8,565 nt of DNA, from NCBI GenBank assembly GCA_018610125.1, contig JAHEOI010000329.1, forward strand, positions 1 to 8,565, read 5' to 3'. Source of the DNA: Verrucomicrobiota bacterium. GTDB lineage: Bacteria > Verrucomicrobiota > Verrucomicrobiia > Limisphaerales > JAHEOI01. The position numbers and the translations under genes are program-made. Shown piece by piece: positions 1 through 6,828 of this stretch. The notes beneath the pieces were generated by a model. The model worked only from the letters and a program-made list of their open reading frames with translations, ran no database searches and was not told the origin of the DNA. Within the stretch, counting starts at the first letter, position 1; every line of letters begins with the position of its first letter.

Positions 1-319
1 GAGAGGAAGCTCATGCGACACGATTGGTCCGGTGACCCGCCAGTCCCTTCTCCTCTTCTTAACGGGAGAAGGCGAGGATGAGGGAATAAAACAATAACAA
101 ACTTTTGACATGGACGGCAATAGCTCAGACAAACCCCAATCGCGTCAAAAGCAAATTGTCTGAAAGATACCGGCTTTGGCGGTCGTATCCTTGTACGAAG
201 AGATACTCCGGCCGTTGGCTTGGCATCTTCCAACAGGGAAGGTGGGGAAGGTGCTCAAAAGCCGGACGAGTCGGTGAACTGGACGCATCGAACTGGATTC
301 GCGATAAAGAGGATCACAT
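1..319. other. Non-coding stretch upstream of a broken gene
   Basis: No convincing gene is seen here. The first 90 bases are rich in GAGG/GGGAGAAGG-type words and contain a short palindrome (separate entry). A TTGACA hexamer lies at 105-110, but nothing close to TATAAT is found 16-18 bases further on, so I do not call a promoter. A frame open from TTG 105 to 323 has no ribosome binding site and a composition rich in Arg and Trp, unlike a normal protein. Another frame (about 124-327) reads somewhat more protein-like, but it has no start and ends in TAG, so it is at best a fossil. Confidence 0.5.
46..72. repeat. Short REP-like palindrome
   Basis: CCTTCTCC (46-53) and GGAGAAGG (65-72) form a perfect 8-bp stem around an 11-base loop. 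The flanks (GAGAGGAAGC at 1-10, GGCGAGGATGAGGG at 71-84) have the purine-rich look of intergenic repeats dispersed in some Gram-negative genomes. Only one copy is visible in this window, so its dispersed nature is inferred. It is not followed by a T run and so does not look like an intrinsic terminator. Confidence 0.35.
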
Positions 320-855
320 ATGATGGTGACGCTAAGTAGGTTGAACTCTCTTTACACGCGAACAGGGAGCTTGTTGGCTCTTATCAGCCTCCTCTGCTGG
401 AATACGTTAGCGAACCCCCTTCCGATGCGGTTGGTACCATTCCAGAGGCTCGTGTCCAAGCAGCACGCGACTTCCTCGCCGCCCGCGGCTTGGACGAGCG
501 GTTTGATAAAATGATGGACCCGTTCGCGAAACTTCAGGCAAAGGTGGGAAAGTGCGTGCCGTTGAGGTCGGTTATAGCCAAGGTTTCCGCGCTACAATCG
601 AAGACGCAATTCAAGGCCTGTTTGAAGATGAGAAGCCCCCCGGGCCAGCAAGGGGAACTCCCTTCGGTTTCCCATTGACGCAGTGTTTTCCCCGAATGGG
701 CAGTTTTTGTTCGTCATCGACGACCAAGGGGCCTTAACCACCTTCAAAATTACGGAGAATAACGAGCTTAAGTCGGTTCATTACAACCGTGGACCGGCAG
801 GCTGCTTTAAAGGGGCGCGCGGTATCGGTTTACAAGCGTCATTCTTCAGGCTTAA
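320..855 (+). pseudogene. Remnant of a small secreted protein gene, four frameshifts
   Basis: The start ATG at 320 is preceded by GAGG (309-312) at 7-base spacing and opens a typical signal peptide: basic start, hydrophobic core with LLALISLLCW, cleavage near LAN. The coherent reading then moves one frame at a time. At C5 (415-419) it passes to DAVGTIPEARVQAARDFLAA; at AAA (549-551) to VEVGYSQGFRATIEDAIQG; at C6 (636-641) to FSPNGQFLFVIDDQGALTTF; and near AAAGGGG (809-815) to RYRFTSVILQA and TAA (853-855). Each step needs exactly one missing base in or beside a short homopolymer. With four bases restored the length is 540 nt, 179 residues. The family is not recognised: an N-terminal helical part is followed by a beta-rich part with a propeller-like strand (FSPNGQFLFVID). 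It converges on the minus-strand remnant, with its TAA 8 bp from the other gene's stop. It is either true decay or, less likely, a run of homopolymer sequencing errors. Confidence 0.6.
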
Positions 856-863
856 GCTCCCCC

Positions 864-2587
864 TTACTTGTCGGACGGGTGCCAGCGATAGACTACTGTC
901 TTGCTCATGCCATCGTCTTCAAGCAGAACGACACAATCGCCGTTTTCAAGCTGGTAGGCCTTCATCCCAACAGTGATATCGACAATACCGACCGGTCCCC
1001 ATTTGTCGGGCGGGCCCATCTATCCCACGTATTGCCCGGAATCCAAGCGGCGCACATCCACGTGACCACGCTCAACCTGAAGGGTCTTAGAGGAGCCGTT
1101 GCGGGCCAGGAAAAGGTAGTCCCCCGCCACGTCCATGGCCTGCACATTTCCATCGCCAAAGTTCCCCCCGCTGGTATCTTCCGAGGGCACGACCAGAGAC
1201 CAACGGAGATCCCAGAGACCAGGCTGCCAGTGATCATACCGATGGATAACCTTCCCGGACCGCTTCCAGTGATGGTTGACATCGGGATGTTCCTTGGTGA
1301 AGCCGTTTAAGAGCATTAGATTGTTTCTCTCAGGGGAGATTTGATCGGGCGAATCGGTGAAACGGAAAATAAAGATCGTGCCGCTGTTCATGTCGGTCTG
1401 GTATTGGTATAGTTGCCCATTTCCCAACGTGCACAAGTAGGTTCCGCCCGAAGCGCCATGGTCGCCGGAGATCCGGGGATCATTGGGGAAGCGATGGGGA
1501 TTCACGGTGACAGCGGTCGCTTCCCAGCCCTGACCTTCGGAAGCGGACCAATCCATCCGCATTTTCGCATCTGAGGAATAGACCAGGTTGTCGTTTTCCG
1601 GATGGAGCGCTGGAGCTTCGATCCCGACATGGCATTCCCGCTCCCACCGGAGCGTACCATCGGGCGTGTAACTTTGGATCATCGTGGAGCCGTTACTGCC
1701 CGGCTGGTTGGCGATGTACAGGTTCCCCTCGGCATCCATGCCGACACCGCGAGGATCGAACAGACACCTGGAGAGCCGATTCGGCCCGATCGCTGACTAA
1801 ACACACCGCCTTCGACTCCGAAGTGTCCGTCGAGCCGAGGCTTCGAATCGATATTGCAGAAAAAGTGGATTTGCTGGGAGGGACCCCTGGGAGGGACCCG
1901 CATCCGCGACCATCAGCCGCCCCTTGTTGTCGGTTGCCAAGTCGGTCGGAACGGCATCCCTCTCCAACTTAATCTGTTGAGGTAATTTTCGCCCCGCTTT
2001 CGAATAACGCACCACCCGGGACTTCCCGGCCTGAATGATCCAAAGGTGACCATTGCGATCAAGGCACATCTCACCCCCGTTCTCCAGTCGCCACTCACCC
2101 ACGGGCTTCAGGCCTACATCAAAAACCTTGACCACGTCCTCCTCCTCGGGCACGCTAGCAAAGACCCGCTTCGCCGTTGCCGCTATGCCATGCACGACGC
2201 CGCAGGACACGTGAACGTTCCTCTCACGGTTGGCCGGATCGTCGAGCTCCCGGCGATCTATCCCCTCTTCGGCGTGACGATACTTGTCGCCCGCCAAGTA
2301 GTGGTAATCCTCATTGGCCGTAATGGTCCGCCCGCCGCCGCTGTTACCCGTCCGAACATCCAGGACCCATTTACCGTCGCGAAAGGCGATAACATGGCCC
2401 CCGCGTTCCTCCCATGGCACATTCGTGAAGACCGTCCCATCCGGTCCATGAGCACGGACATTAACGCATAGCCCCCCTGAAAGACCAGACGAATCTAACC
2501 GCACGCTCAGCCGCGTAGAGGGTCAAGGCGTGCCTTCTGCCACTCGCGCTTTTGAGCAACAGCACCGAGGCGACTGTCATCTCCCAT
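864..2587 (-). pseudogene. Broken NHL/SMP-30-like beta-propeller protein gene
   Basis: The conceptual protein has repeated propeller strands typical of NHL/SMP-30-like proteins: MCLDRNGHLWIIQAGKSRVV, TDLATDNKGRLMVADAG, DPRGVGMDAEGNLYIANQPG. Such proteins are usually exported and of varied or unknown function. The reading is broken four times. There is an apparent 1-bp loss near 2511-2512, joining ARLDPLRG to LSVRLDSSGLSGG. A 13-bp tandem duplication lies at 1874-1899. A second apparent 1-bp loss at about 1790-1796 restores the frame after GVEGGVFS. An in-frame TAG sits at 1020-1022, after which the same frame continues MGPPDKWGPVGIVDITVG to TAA at 864-866. Removing the duplication and restoring the two bases gives 1713 nt, 570 codons plus stop, from ATG at 2585-2587. 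No signal peptide is seen at that start, so the true N-terminus may also be lost. The amber alone would remove 52 C-terminal residues. Family level is fairly sure, function unknown. Confidence 0.75.
1874..1899. repeat. 13-bp perfect tandem duplication inside propeller pseudogene
   Basis: CTGGGAGGGACCC occurs twice in direct contact (1874-1886 and 1887-1899, plus strand). Thirteen is not a multiple of three, so the second copy shifts the minus-strand gene out of frame. With one copy removed the protein reads smoothly as VADAGPSQQIHFFCNIDSKP. This is the expected product of replication slippage. Confidence 0.9.
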
Positions 2588-2588
2588 T

Positions 2589-2604
2589 GTTACAAAATCG
2601 TAAC
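2589..2604. promoter_or_regulatory. Interrupted palindrome in the divergent intergenic region
   Basis: GTTAC-AAAATC-GTAAC is a perfect 5-bp inverted repeat with a 6-base AT-rich centre. It lies 47 bp before the first ATG of the TonB operon and just outside the start of the divergent propeller remnant. Size and place suit a dimeric repressor or activator site. I cannot name the regulator, and no clear -35/-10 pair is visible around it. It does not match the E. coli Fur box well. Confidence 0.3.
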
Positions 2605-2651
2605 CTTATCGCAACTCTTTCGTCATACCGCGCCACGACATTTGCCTTGAT

Positions 2652-3428
2652 ATGAAACGATGTGTCGAATGGCTGACAGTAGGCATCGGTGGGATAGCAT
2701 TCTCGATGCTCGCCGCTGAGGGGGCTGTTCTCAAGTCGCCTCTCCAGGAAGCGCGCTCAAAAATGGAGAAATGGGTTGAGACGCGCCAACAGATTGCCAA
2801 GGCCAAGAGCGAGTGGCGACAAGAGCGCGAGACGCTCAAGCAAACGATCGCGATGTATGAAAATGAGCTGAAGCGTTTGAATCAGCAGATTGAGGAAGCC
2901 GAAAGCAAGAAGTCCCAAGCTTCCAACGAATTTGACAAGCTGACGCAAAAGCAGGGTTCCCTGGAAGCGGGCTCGGAGGAGATGGCGGCGCTCGCCTCAA
3001 AGACCGAGTCACGCATCAAGGCGATGACCGAGAGGTTGCCGGGCGTTCTGGTCGACCGGATCCAACCGGCGATCAAGCGATTTCCTCAGAATGCTGAAGA
3101 GTCTCAGATGTCGGTTTCGCAACGGCTCCAGAATGTCATCGGGGTCATTAATGAGATCGAGAAGTTCAACGAGGGGGTGACCGTCTCCAAGGAGGTGAGA
3201 AAGAATCCAAGCGGAGCCCAAGTGCAAGTAAAGACGCTCTATCTGGGGGTGGGGCAGGCTTACTTCGTCGATGAGAAGGGCGACTTCGCCGGTGTCGGGC
3301 GACCCGCGCAGGGCGAGTGGCAATGGGTCGAGGAGAGTCAATTGGCTCCGAAGATCTCGAAGGCAATCGCGATTTATGAAGGGAATGCTCAAGCGGACTA
3401 TATCGGCTTGCCGGTCAGCCTGAAATAG
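2652..3428 (+). CDS. DUF3450 family periplasmic coiled-coil protein
   Basis: First gene of the TonB operon, 258 residues. A signal peptide is evident at residues 1 to about 25 (basic MKR start, hydrophobic core GIGGIAFSML, small residues before the likely cut). Residues about 32-131 form a long charged coiled coil with heptad-like spacing. The C-terminal part (about 195-258) holds the conserved look of DUF3450: LYLGVGQAYFVDEKGDFAG, then a WQWVEES segment, a helix with ISKAIAIYEG and a final GLPVSL. Proteins of this family are encoded immediately before TtpC-like ExbB genes in TonB2-type clusters; their exact role is not settled, but a periplasmic accessory of the motor is likely. There is no clear Shine-Dalgarno before ATG 2652 (ttgccttgat). 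The next gene begins 24 bp after the stop, so the two are very probably co-transcribed. Confidence 0.88.
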   Translation: MKRCVEWLTVGIGGIAFSMLAAEGAVLKSPLQEARSKMEKWVETRQQIAKAKSEWRQERETLKQTIAMYENELKRLNQQIEEAESKKSQASNEFDKLTQKQGSLEAGSEEMAALASKTESRIKAMTERLPGVLVDRIQPAIKRFPQNAEESQMSVSQRLQNVIGVINEIEKFNEGVTVSKEVRKNPSGAQVQVKTLYLGVGQAYFVDEKGDFAGVGRPAQGEWQWVEESQLAPKISKAIAIYEGNAQADYIGLPVSLK

Positions 3429-3452
3429 CGCACGGCAATCCGACACCTGAAT

Positions 3453-4886
3453 ATGAGATTGATGCGACGAATTTGTTTGTTGGGCTTGGTGCTTGGGGTT
3501 TGGGCTACCTCGGGCGTGGCTCAGACCGCGGCAAGCGGGGACGATGCCGAAGCCGACCTGGAAGCGGTGGCTTCAGAGACCAAGAAGGACTTGAAGGCGG
3601 CCTTGGCCGAGCTAAGCCGGGTGCGAGAGGAAATCGCGGATGAGAAAATTCCTCTGGCCAGGAAGCGAAGCAAGCTGGAGGCCGAAATTGAAGAGAAGCG
3701 GCAAGCGCTCCGGAAGGCGCAACGGGCTCGCGACAACCAGTTGGTTGAGCTGAACGCGCTGAAATCCGAGGTCGATCGCCTCGAAAAGGAGCATGAATTC
3801 CTGGCCGGGCTATTCGATGAGCATGTGAAGCAATTCGAGACTCGGGTCCATATCAGTGAGAGCGGACGCTACGAGAAAACCATCGAGGAGGCCAAGGCGG
3901 CGCAAGGGAATGCGGATTTATCGCCCAAGGAAGCCCTCTCGCGACAAGGTGATGTCGTTGAGGCCTCGGTGAACCGACTGGATGAGGTCCTGGGCGGCCA
4001 TCTCTTTTCCGGGAGCGCCCTCTCGCAGGAGGGCATATTGAAGGAAGGGGAGTTCGCGCTTGTGGGGCCGATCGCTTTATTCGCGGCTGCGGATGACTCG
4101 ACGTCGGGTATCGTCGAGCTTCAGTTGGGTGCTGCTGAGCCGAGCGTGATCAACATGCCTTCCGAATTCAAAGCAAAGGTGCAGAGGACCGTGAGTCAAA
4201 AAGAGGGAGAAATCCCGGTCGACCCGACTATGGGGGATGCCCAGAAGATTGCGGCGACCCAGGAAGGTTGGGTCGAGCACATGATGAAAGGGGGACCTGT
4301 AATGATCCCGATCCTGTTATTGGCGGGTGCGACGTTGGTCATCAGCGTCTTCAAGTGGGCACAGCTCGCGAAAGTGCGGGCTGCCACCTCGCGCGAGGTC
4401 GAAGCCATCCTTGCCCATATCGGCTCCGGTAAGGAGGACGAGGCGAAGAAGCAGGCGCAGGCAATACCGGGTCCGTCCGGCGAGATGTTGGTCGAGGGCG
4501 TGAAGCATGCCAAAGAAAAGAAGGAGCACATCGAAGAGGTGCTTTACGAGAAGATGATCAACACACGCCCCCAATTGGAGCGCCTGCTGCCAATGGTGGC
4601 ACTGACCGCGGCCACGGCACCACTGCTCGGGCTTTTGGGCACCGTGACCGGGATGATCAACACCTTCAAGCTCATATCGGCCTTCGGCACTGGAGATCCC
4701 CAAGCGCTTTCCTCGGGCATTTCCGAGGCGCTTGTGACGACGGAATTCGGCCTGATGGTGGCGGTCCCCTCGCTGCTAATCCATGCCGTATTGAACCGGA
4801 AGGTCAAAGGGGTGATCGGGAGCATGGAGCGCAACGCGGTCGGCTTTATTAATGGGCTGCCTGCGGAGAAGGCAGGGAAGCAATGA
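3453..4886 (+). CDS. ttpC: TtpC-like MotA/TolQ/ExbB proton channel family protein
   Basis: 477 residues, about twice an ordinary ExbB. Order: signal peptide (1 to about 25, cut near GVAQT), a strongly charged coiled coil (about 30-115), a further periplasmic region with a beta-rich part (about 190-250), then an ExbB-type membrane part. Transmembrane segments are at about 279-303 (VMIPILLLAGATLVISVFKW), 378-410 (ALTAATAPLLGLLGTVTGM) and 423-450 (GISEALVTTEFGLMVAVPSL). The APLLGLLGTVTGM and GISEAL...GLxVAVP motifs are diagnostic of MotA/TolQ/ExbB. Glu425 lies at the position of the pore glutamate Glu176 of E. coli ExbB. In Vibrio, TtpC is needed for the TonB2 system to work. Position between a DUF3450 gene and exbB/exbD/tonB matches that cluster, so a TtpC-like role is a strong inference. 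There is no clear ribosome binding site; ATG 3462 is an alternative start that also keeps a signal peptide. Confidence 0.88.
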   Translation: MRLMRRICLLGLVLGVWATSGVAQTAASGDDAEADLEAVASETKKDLKAALAELSRVREEIADEKIPLARKRSKLEAEIEEKRQALRKAQRARDNQLVELNALKSEVDRLEKEHEFLAGLFDEHVKQFETRVHISESGRYEKTIEEAKAAQGNADLSPKEALSRQGDVVEASVNRLDEVLGGHLFSGSALSQEGILKEGEFALVGPIALFAAADDSTSGIVELQLGAAEPSVINMPSEFKAKVQRTVSQKEGEIPVDPTMGDAQKIAATQEGWVEHMMKGGPVMIPILLLAGATLVISVFKWAQLAKVRAATSREVEAILAHIGSGKEDEAKKQAQAIPGPSGEMLVEGVKHAKEKKEHIEEVLYEKMINTRPQLERLLPMVALTAATAPLLGLLGTVTGMINTFKLISAFGTGDPQALSSGISEALVTTEFGLMVAVPSLLIHAVLNRKVKGVIGSMERNAVGFINGLPAEKAGKQ

Positions 4887-4926
4887 GGACGGAAACGAGG
4901 AACGCACCGATGGGAAAGAAAACGTT

Positions 4927-5607
4927 ATGATCCAGGACTATTTGCAGGATGTCCTCAAGGTTTGGTCAGCAGGAGGTTGGATCATGATCGCGCTGGCGGC
5001 GTTGAGCCTTTGGATTTACGGCTTGGCATCTCGGCTTTTGGTCTTCTTTGCGAAGCGGCCGATAAAGGGCCGGCGGGGGAGGGAGACAATAAACTGGGTC
5101 GCTCATCCCGGACAGGCGCCCGCGGAAGTGCGGGATATCATCCGATATGCGCAGGAGAGGGCCGATTCGGAAGAGGAGGTCCGAAGTCGGTTCAATGAAG
5201 TGTTGTCAGCGCAGCTCCCCGAGCTGGATCGCCGGCTAAGCTTCATGAACATCATGGTTGCGGCGGCCCCCTTACTTGGGCTCTTGGGAACGGTTTTGGG
5301 CATGCTGGCCACGTTTTCAGGTATCGCCGGGGGCGGCGGTGCCGAGACAGTGGACCTCATTTCCGCCGGGATTTCCAAGGCCTTGATCACGACGGAGATG
5401 GGGCTCTTGGTGGCGATTCCGGGATACTTGTTCTCGTATCTCATTCGGGCAAAGCGGCATCAATACGAGGCGTTTTTGGTCAGTTTGGAAAGCCGCTTAT
5501 TGCTCGAGCGACTGGACGATTCAGTGTCGGCGTCCAGTAAGCCGCAACCGAACAAAGGGCAAAATTCCTCGGAAGCCGAAGTTGAGCTGGAGCCTGCGAT
5601 CGCATGA
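4927..5607 (+). CDS. exbB: ExbB-type biopolymer transport protein
   Basis: 226 residues from ATG 4927, the normal size of a TonB2-type ExbB. An upstream in-frame ATG at 4852 would add 25 charged residues (starting MGCLRRRQGSNEDG) and overlap the previous gene by 35 bp. I prefer 4927 because MIQDYLQDVLKVWSAGGW is the usual ExbB beginning and GGGAAAG lies just upstream. Transmembrane segments are at about 15-38, 103-132 (NIMVAAAPLLGLLGTVLGM) and 145-172 (ISKALITTEMGLLVAIPGYL), with a cytoplasmic domain between the first two. It should form the pentameric inner-membrane channel around ExbD that drives TonB. Lys151 stands where E. coli ExbB has the pore Glu176 (GIAEAL there, GISKAL here), with Glu157 six residues on. 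The stop codon overlaps the exbD start by 4 bp (ATGA). Confidence 0.92.
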   Translation: MIQDYLQDVLKVWSAGGWIMIALAALSLWIYGLASRLLVFFAKRPIKGRRGRETINWVAHPGQAPAEVRDIIRYAQERADSEEEVRSRFNEVLSAQLPELDRRLSFMNIMVAAAPLLGLLGTVLGMLATFSGIAGGGGAETVDLISAGISKALITTEMGLLVAIPGYLFSYLIRAKRHQYEAFLVSLESRLLLERLDDSVSASSKPQPNKGQNSSEAEVELEPAIA

Positions 5608-6014
5608 AAAACCGCCGAGCTTTAACGGAAGGGGAGGAGTCGCCTGACATTAATATCTCTCCGCTGATCGACATGGTGTTCATTCTTCTGATCTTCTTCA
5701 TCGTGACCACTGTGTTTGTTGAAGAAACAGGCGTGGAGGTGCACAAGCCGAAGGCCGCATCGGCGCAACAGCTCGAGAAGAAGAGCATCCTGATTGCGGT
5801 GACCGCCAATGGCAATGTTGTCTATGGTGGGAGGCAGATCGGGGTGGATGGTGTCAGGCCGCTTGTTGAGCGACTCCTCCAGGAACGGGACGTCCCCGTG
5901 ATTTTGAAAGTCGACGAAGGCGCGAGAGCGGGGCGAGTTGTGCGAGTCCTCGACCAAGCGAAGCTTGCCGGCGCCAAGAAGGTGAGCCTTGCCTCGGAAC
6001 GCCCGCAGACGTAG
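5604..6014 (+). CDS. exbD: ExbD-type biopolymer transport protein
   Basis: 136 residues. A short cytoplasmic N-terminus is followed by one transmembrane helix (about 19-41) that begins with the family signature INISPLIDMVFILLIFFIVT. Asp23 in this helix corresponds to the essential Asp25 of E. coli ExbD that takes part in proton movement. Residues about 60-132 form the periplasmic domain, with ILIAVTANGNVVYGGRQIG and a final helix-strand (RVVRVLDQAKLAGAKKVSLA), as in other ExbD/TolR proteins. It overlaps exbB by 4 bp, which suggests coupled translation, and ends 2 bp before tonB. All key elements are present; nothing is truncated. Confidence 0.95.
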   Translation: MKNRRALTEGEESPDINISPLIDMVFILLIFFIVTTVFVEETGVEVHKPKAASAQQLEKKSILIAVTANGNVVYGGRQIGVDGVRPLVERLLQERDVPVILKVDEGARAGRVVRVLDQAKLAGAKKVSLASERPQT

Positions 6015-6016
6015 TC

Positions 6017-6679
6017 ATGGCTGGGAAAATGTATCGGTCACCAGAAATTGATACCAACCAGCGCTTGGTGATTCTTGGGGCAATCGGCCTCTCGCTTGTC
6101 GTTTTCCTCGTGCTGCCGTTGACGCAAATGATGTCGAAGCCCAGGAAGCCGGATTTGACACTGAACGAGGTCGATTCGGTGATGGAGCCGCCGCCCCCAC
6201 CCCCCAAGGAAAAGGAGCCCCCACCTCCGGAAAAGGACGAGCAAGAACCGGAGCCCGAGCTTGAGCAGCAAGCCAAGAAGCCGGCGCTTCAAGACATGAA
6301 TCTGAATGTGGATGTCGGAACTGGCGGGGTCTTGCAGGATGGCATGGCCTCCATCGAAAATGCGAAGAAGGCGGCCGAAGACCTTGCCGCATTTGACATG
6401 AGTGAGCTCGACAAGCATCCGGTTCTCCTTGCTTCGGTCAGCCCACGTTACCCGAGGGAGCTGCGGCAATCTAAAGTGGAAGGGCGGGTACTGGTCACGT
6501 TTATCGTCAACGAGGAAGGCGAGGTCATCCGGCCACGAGTCGAATCGGCCACACGCCCGGAGTTTAAGGAGCCCGCATTGGAGGCGATTCGAAAATGGCG
6601 ATTCAAACCGGGCCGGAAGAACGGGGAGCCAGTATCGACGCATGTGCGGGTTCCGATCCGCTTTAGGGTTTCCAGCTAG
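6017..6679 (+). CDS. tonB: TonB energy transducer
   Basis: 220 residues. A short cytoplasmic start is followed by one transmembrane helix (about 17-36), a Pro/Glu/Lys-rich periplasmic spacer (about 56-88, with runs PPPPPP and PPPP) and a C-terminal TonB domain (about 138-220). This domain shows the usual SPRYPRELRQSKVEGRV start, the FIVNEEGEV strand, ALEAIRKWRFKPG and the final VRVPIRF. The protein carries the energy of the ExbB/ExbD motor across the periplasm to the TonB box of outer-membrane receptors. The membrane helix contains no His and has Pro34 near its end; E. coli TonB has a functionally important His20 in its helix. The helix is otherwise of normal length. No Shine-Dalgarno is visible, and translation is probably coupled to exbD, whose stop lies 2 bp upstream. 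Confidence 0.93.
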   Translation: MAGKMYRSPEIDTNQRLVILGAIGLSLVVFLVLPLTQMMSKPRKPDLTLNEVDSVMEPPPPPPKEKEPPPPEKDEQEPEPELEQQAKKPALQDMNLNVDVGTGGVLQDGMASIENAKKAAEDLAAFDMSELDKHPVLLASVSPRYPRELRQSKVEGRVLVTFIVNEEGEVIRPRVESATRPEFKEPALEAIRKWRFKPGRKNGEPVSTHVRVPIRFRVSS

Positions 6680-6745
6680 TGAAGCGTTGGCATAAGCCGA
6701 CAATCAGACTATTGGCTTTCGAACGTACGAGAAGACAACCATGTT

Positions 6746-6789
6746 GCGGCGAGATGATGCCGCGCTTCACTGATGATCCGCTTCGCGGA
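6746..6789. other. Two small hairpins between tonB and the TPR gene
   Basis: GCGGC (6746-6750) can pair with GCCGC (6759-6763), and TCCGC (6777-6781) with GCGGA (6785-6789), around loops of 8 and 3 bases. The two regions also share an imperfect direct repeat (GATGAT followed by a CCGC/CTTC word). No T run follows, so this is not a classical terminator. The structures might slow transcription, protect the upstream mRNA end, or mean nothing. Confidence 0.3.
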
Positions 6790-6828
6790 ATGCCGGCTAT
6801 TTAAGAAAGACAGTTTAAAGCTCAAGAT

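Noticed and set aside
105..133. TTGACA as a promoter -35 box
   Set aside because: No acceptable -10 hexamer at 16-18 bases spacing.
105..323. Open frame of 72 codons from TTG
   Set aside because: No ribosome binding site, odd Arg/Trp-rich composition, and it runs into the well-supported start at 320.
124..327. A second frame reading KDTGFGGRILVRRDTPAVGL and on to KRITYDGDAK then stop
   Set aside because: Looks somewhat protein-like but has no start codon with signal and no continuation that agrees with the signal peptide at 320; could be an older fossil.
789..1310. 173-codon plus-strand frame
   Set aside because: Mostly antisense to the propeller remnant, whose minus-strand reading has clear NHL-like motifs.
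320..2587. Explaining all breaks as sequencing errors
   Set aside because: The homopolymer losses would fit, but a 13-bp duplication and an amber codon would not easily, and the next 5.9 kb has none; it cannot be fully excluded without reads.
4852..4926. Longer start for exbB
   Set aside because: Would add 25 charged residues not typical of ExbB and overlap the upstream gene; ATG 4927 gives the usual N-terminus.
6038..6703. 221-codon antisense frame over tonB
   Set aside because: Produced by the codon bias of the tonB gene on the other strand; His/Leu/Arg-rich with no recognisable domain.
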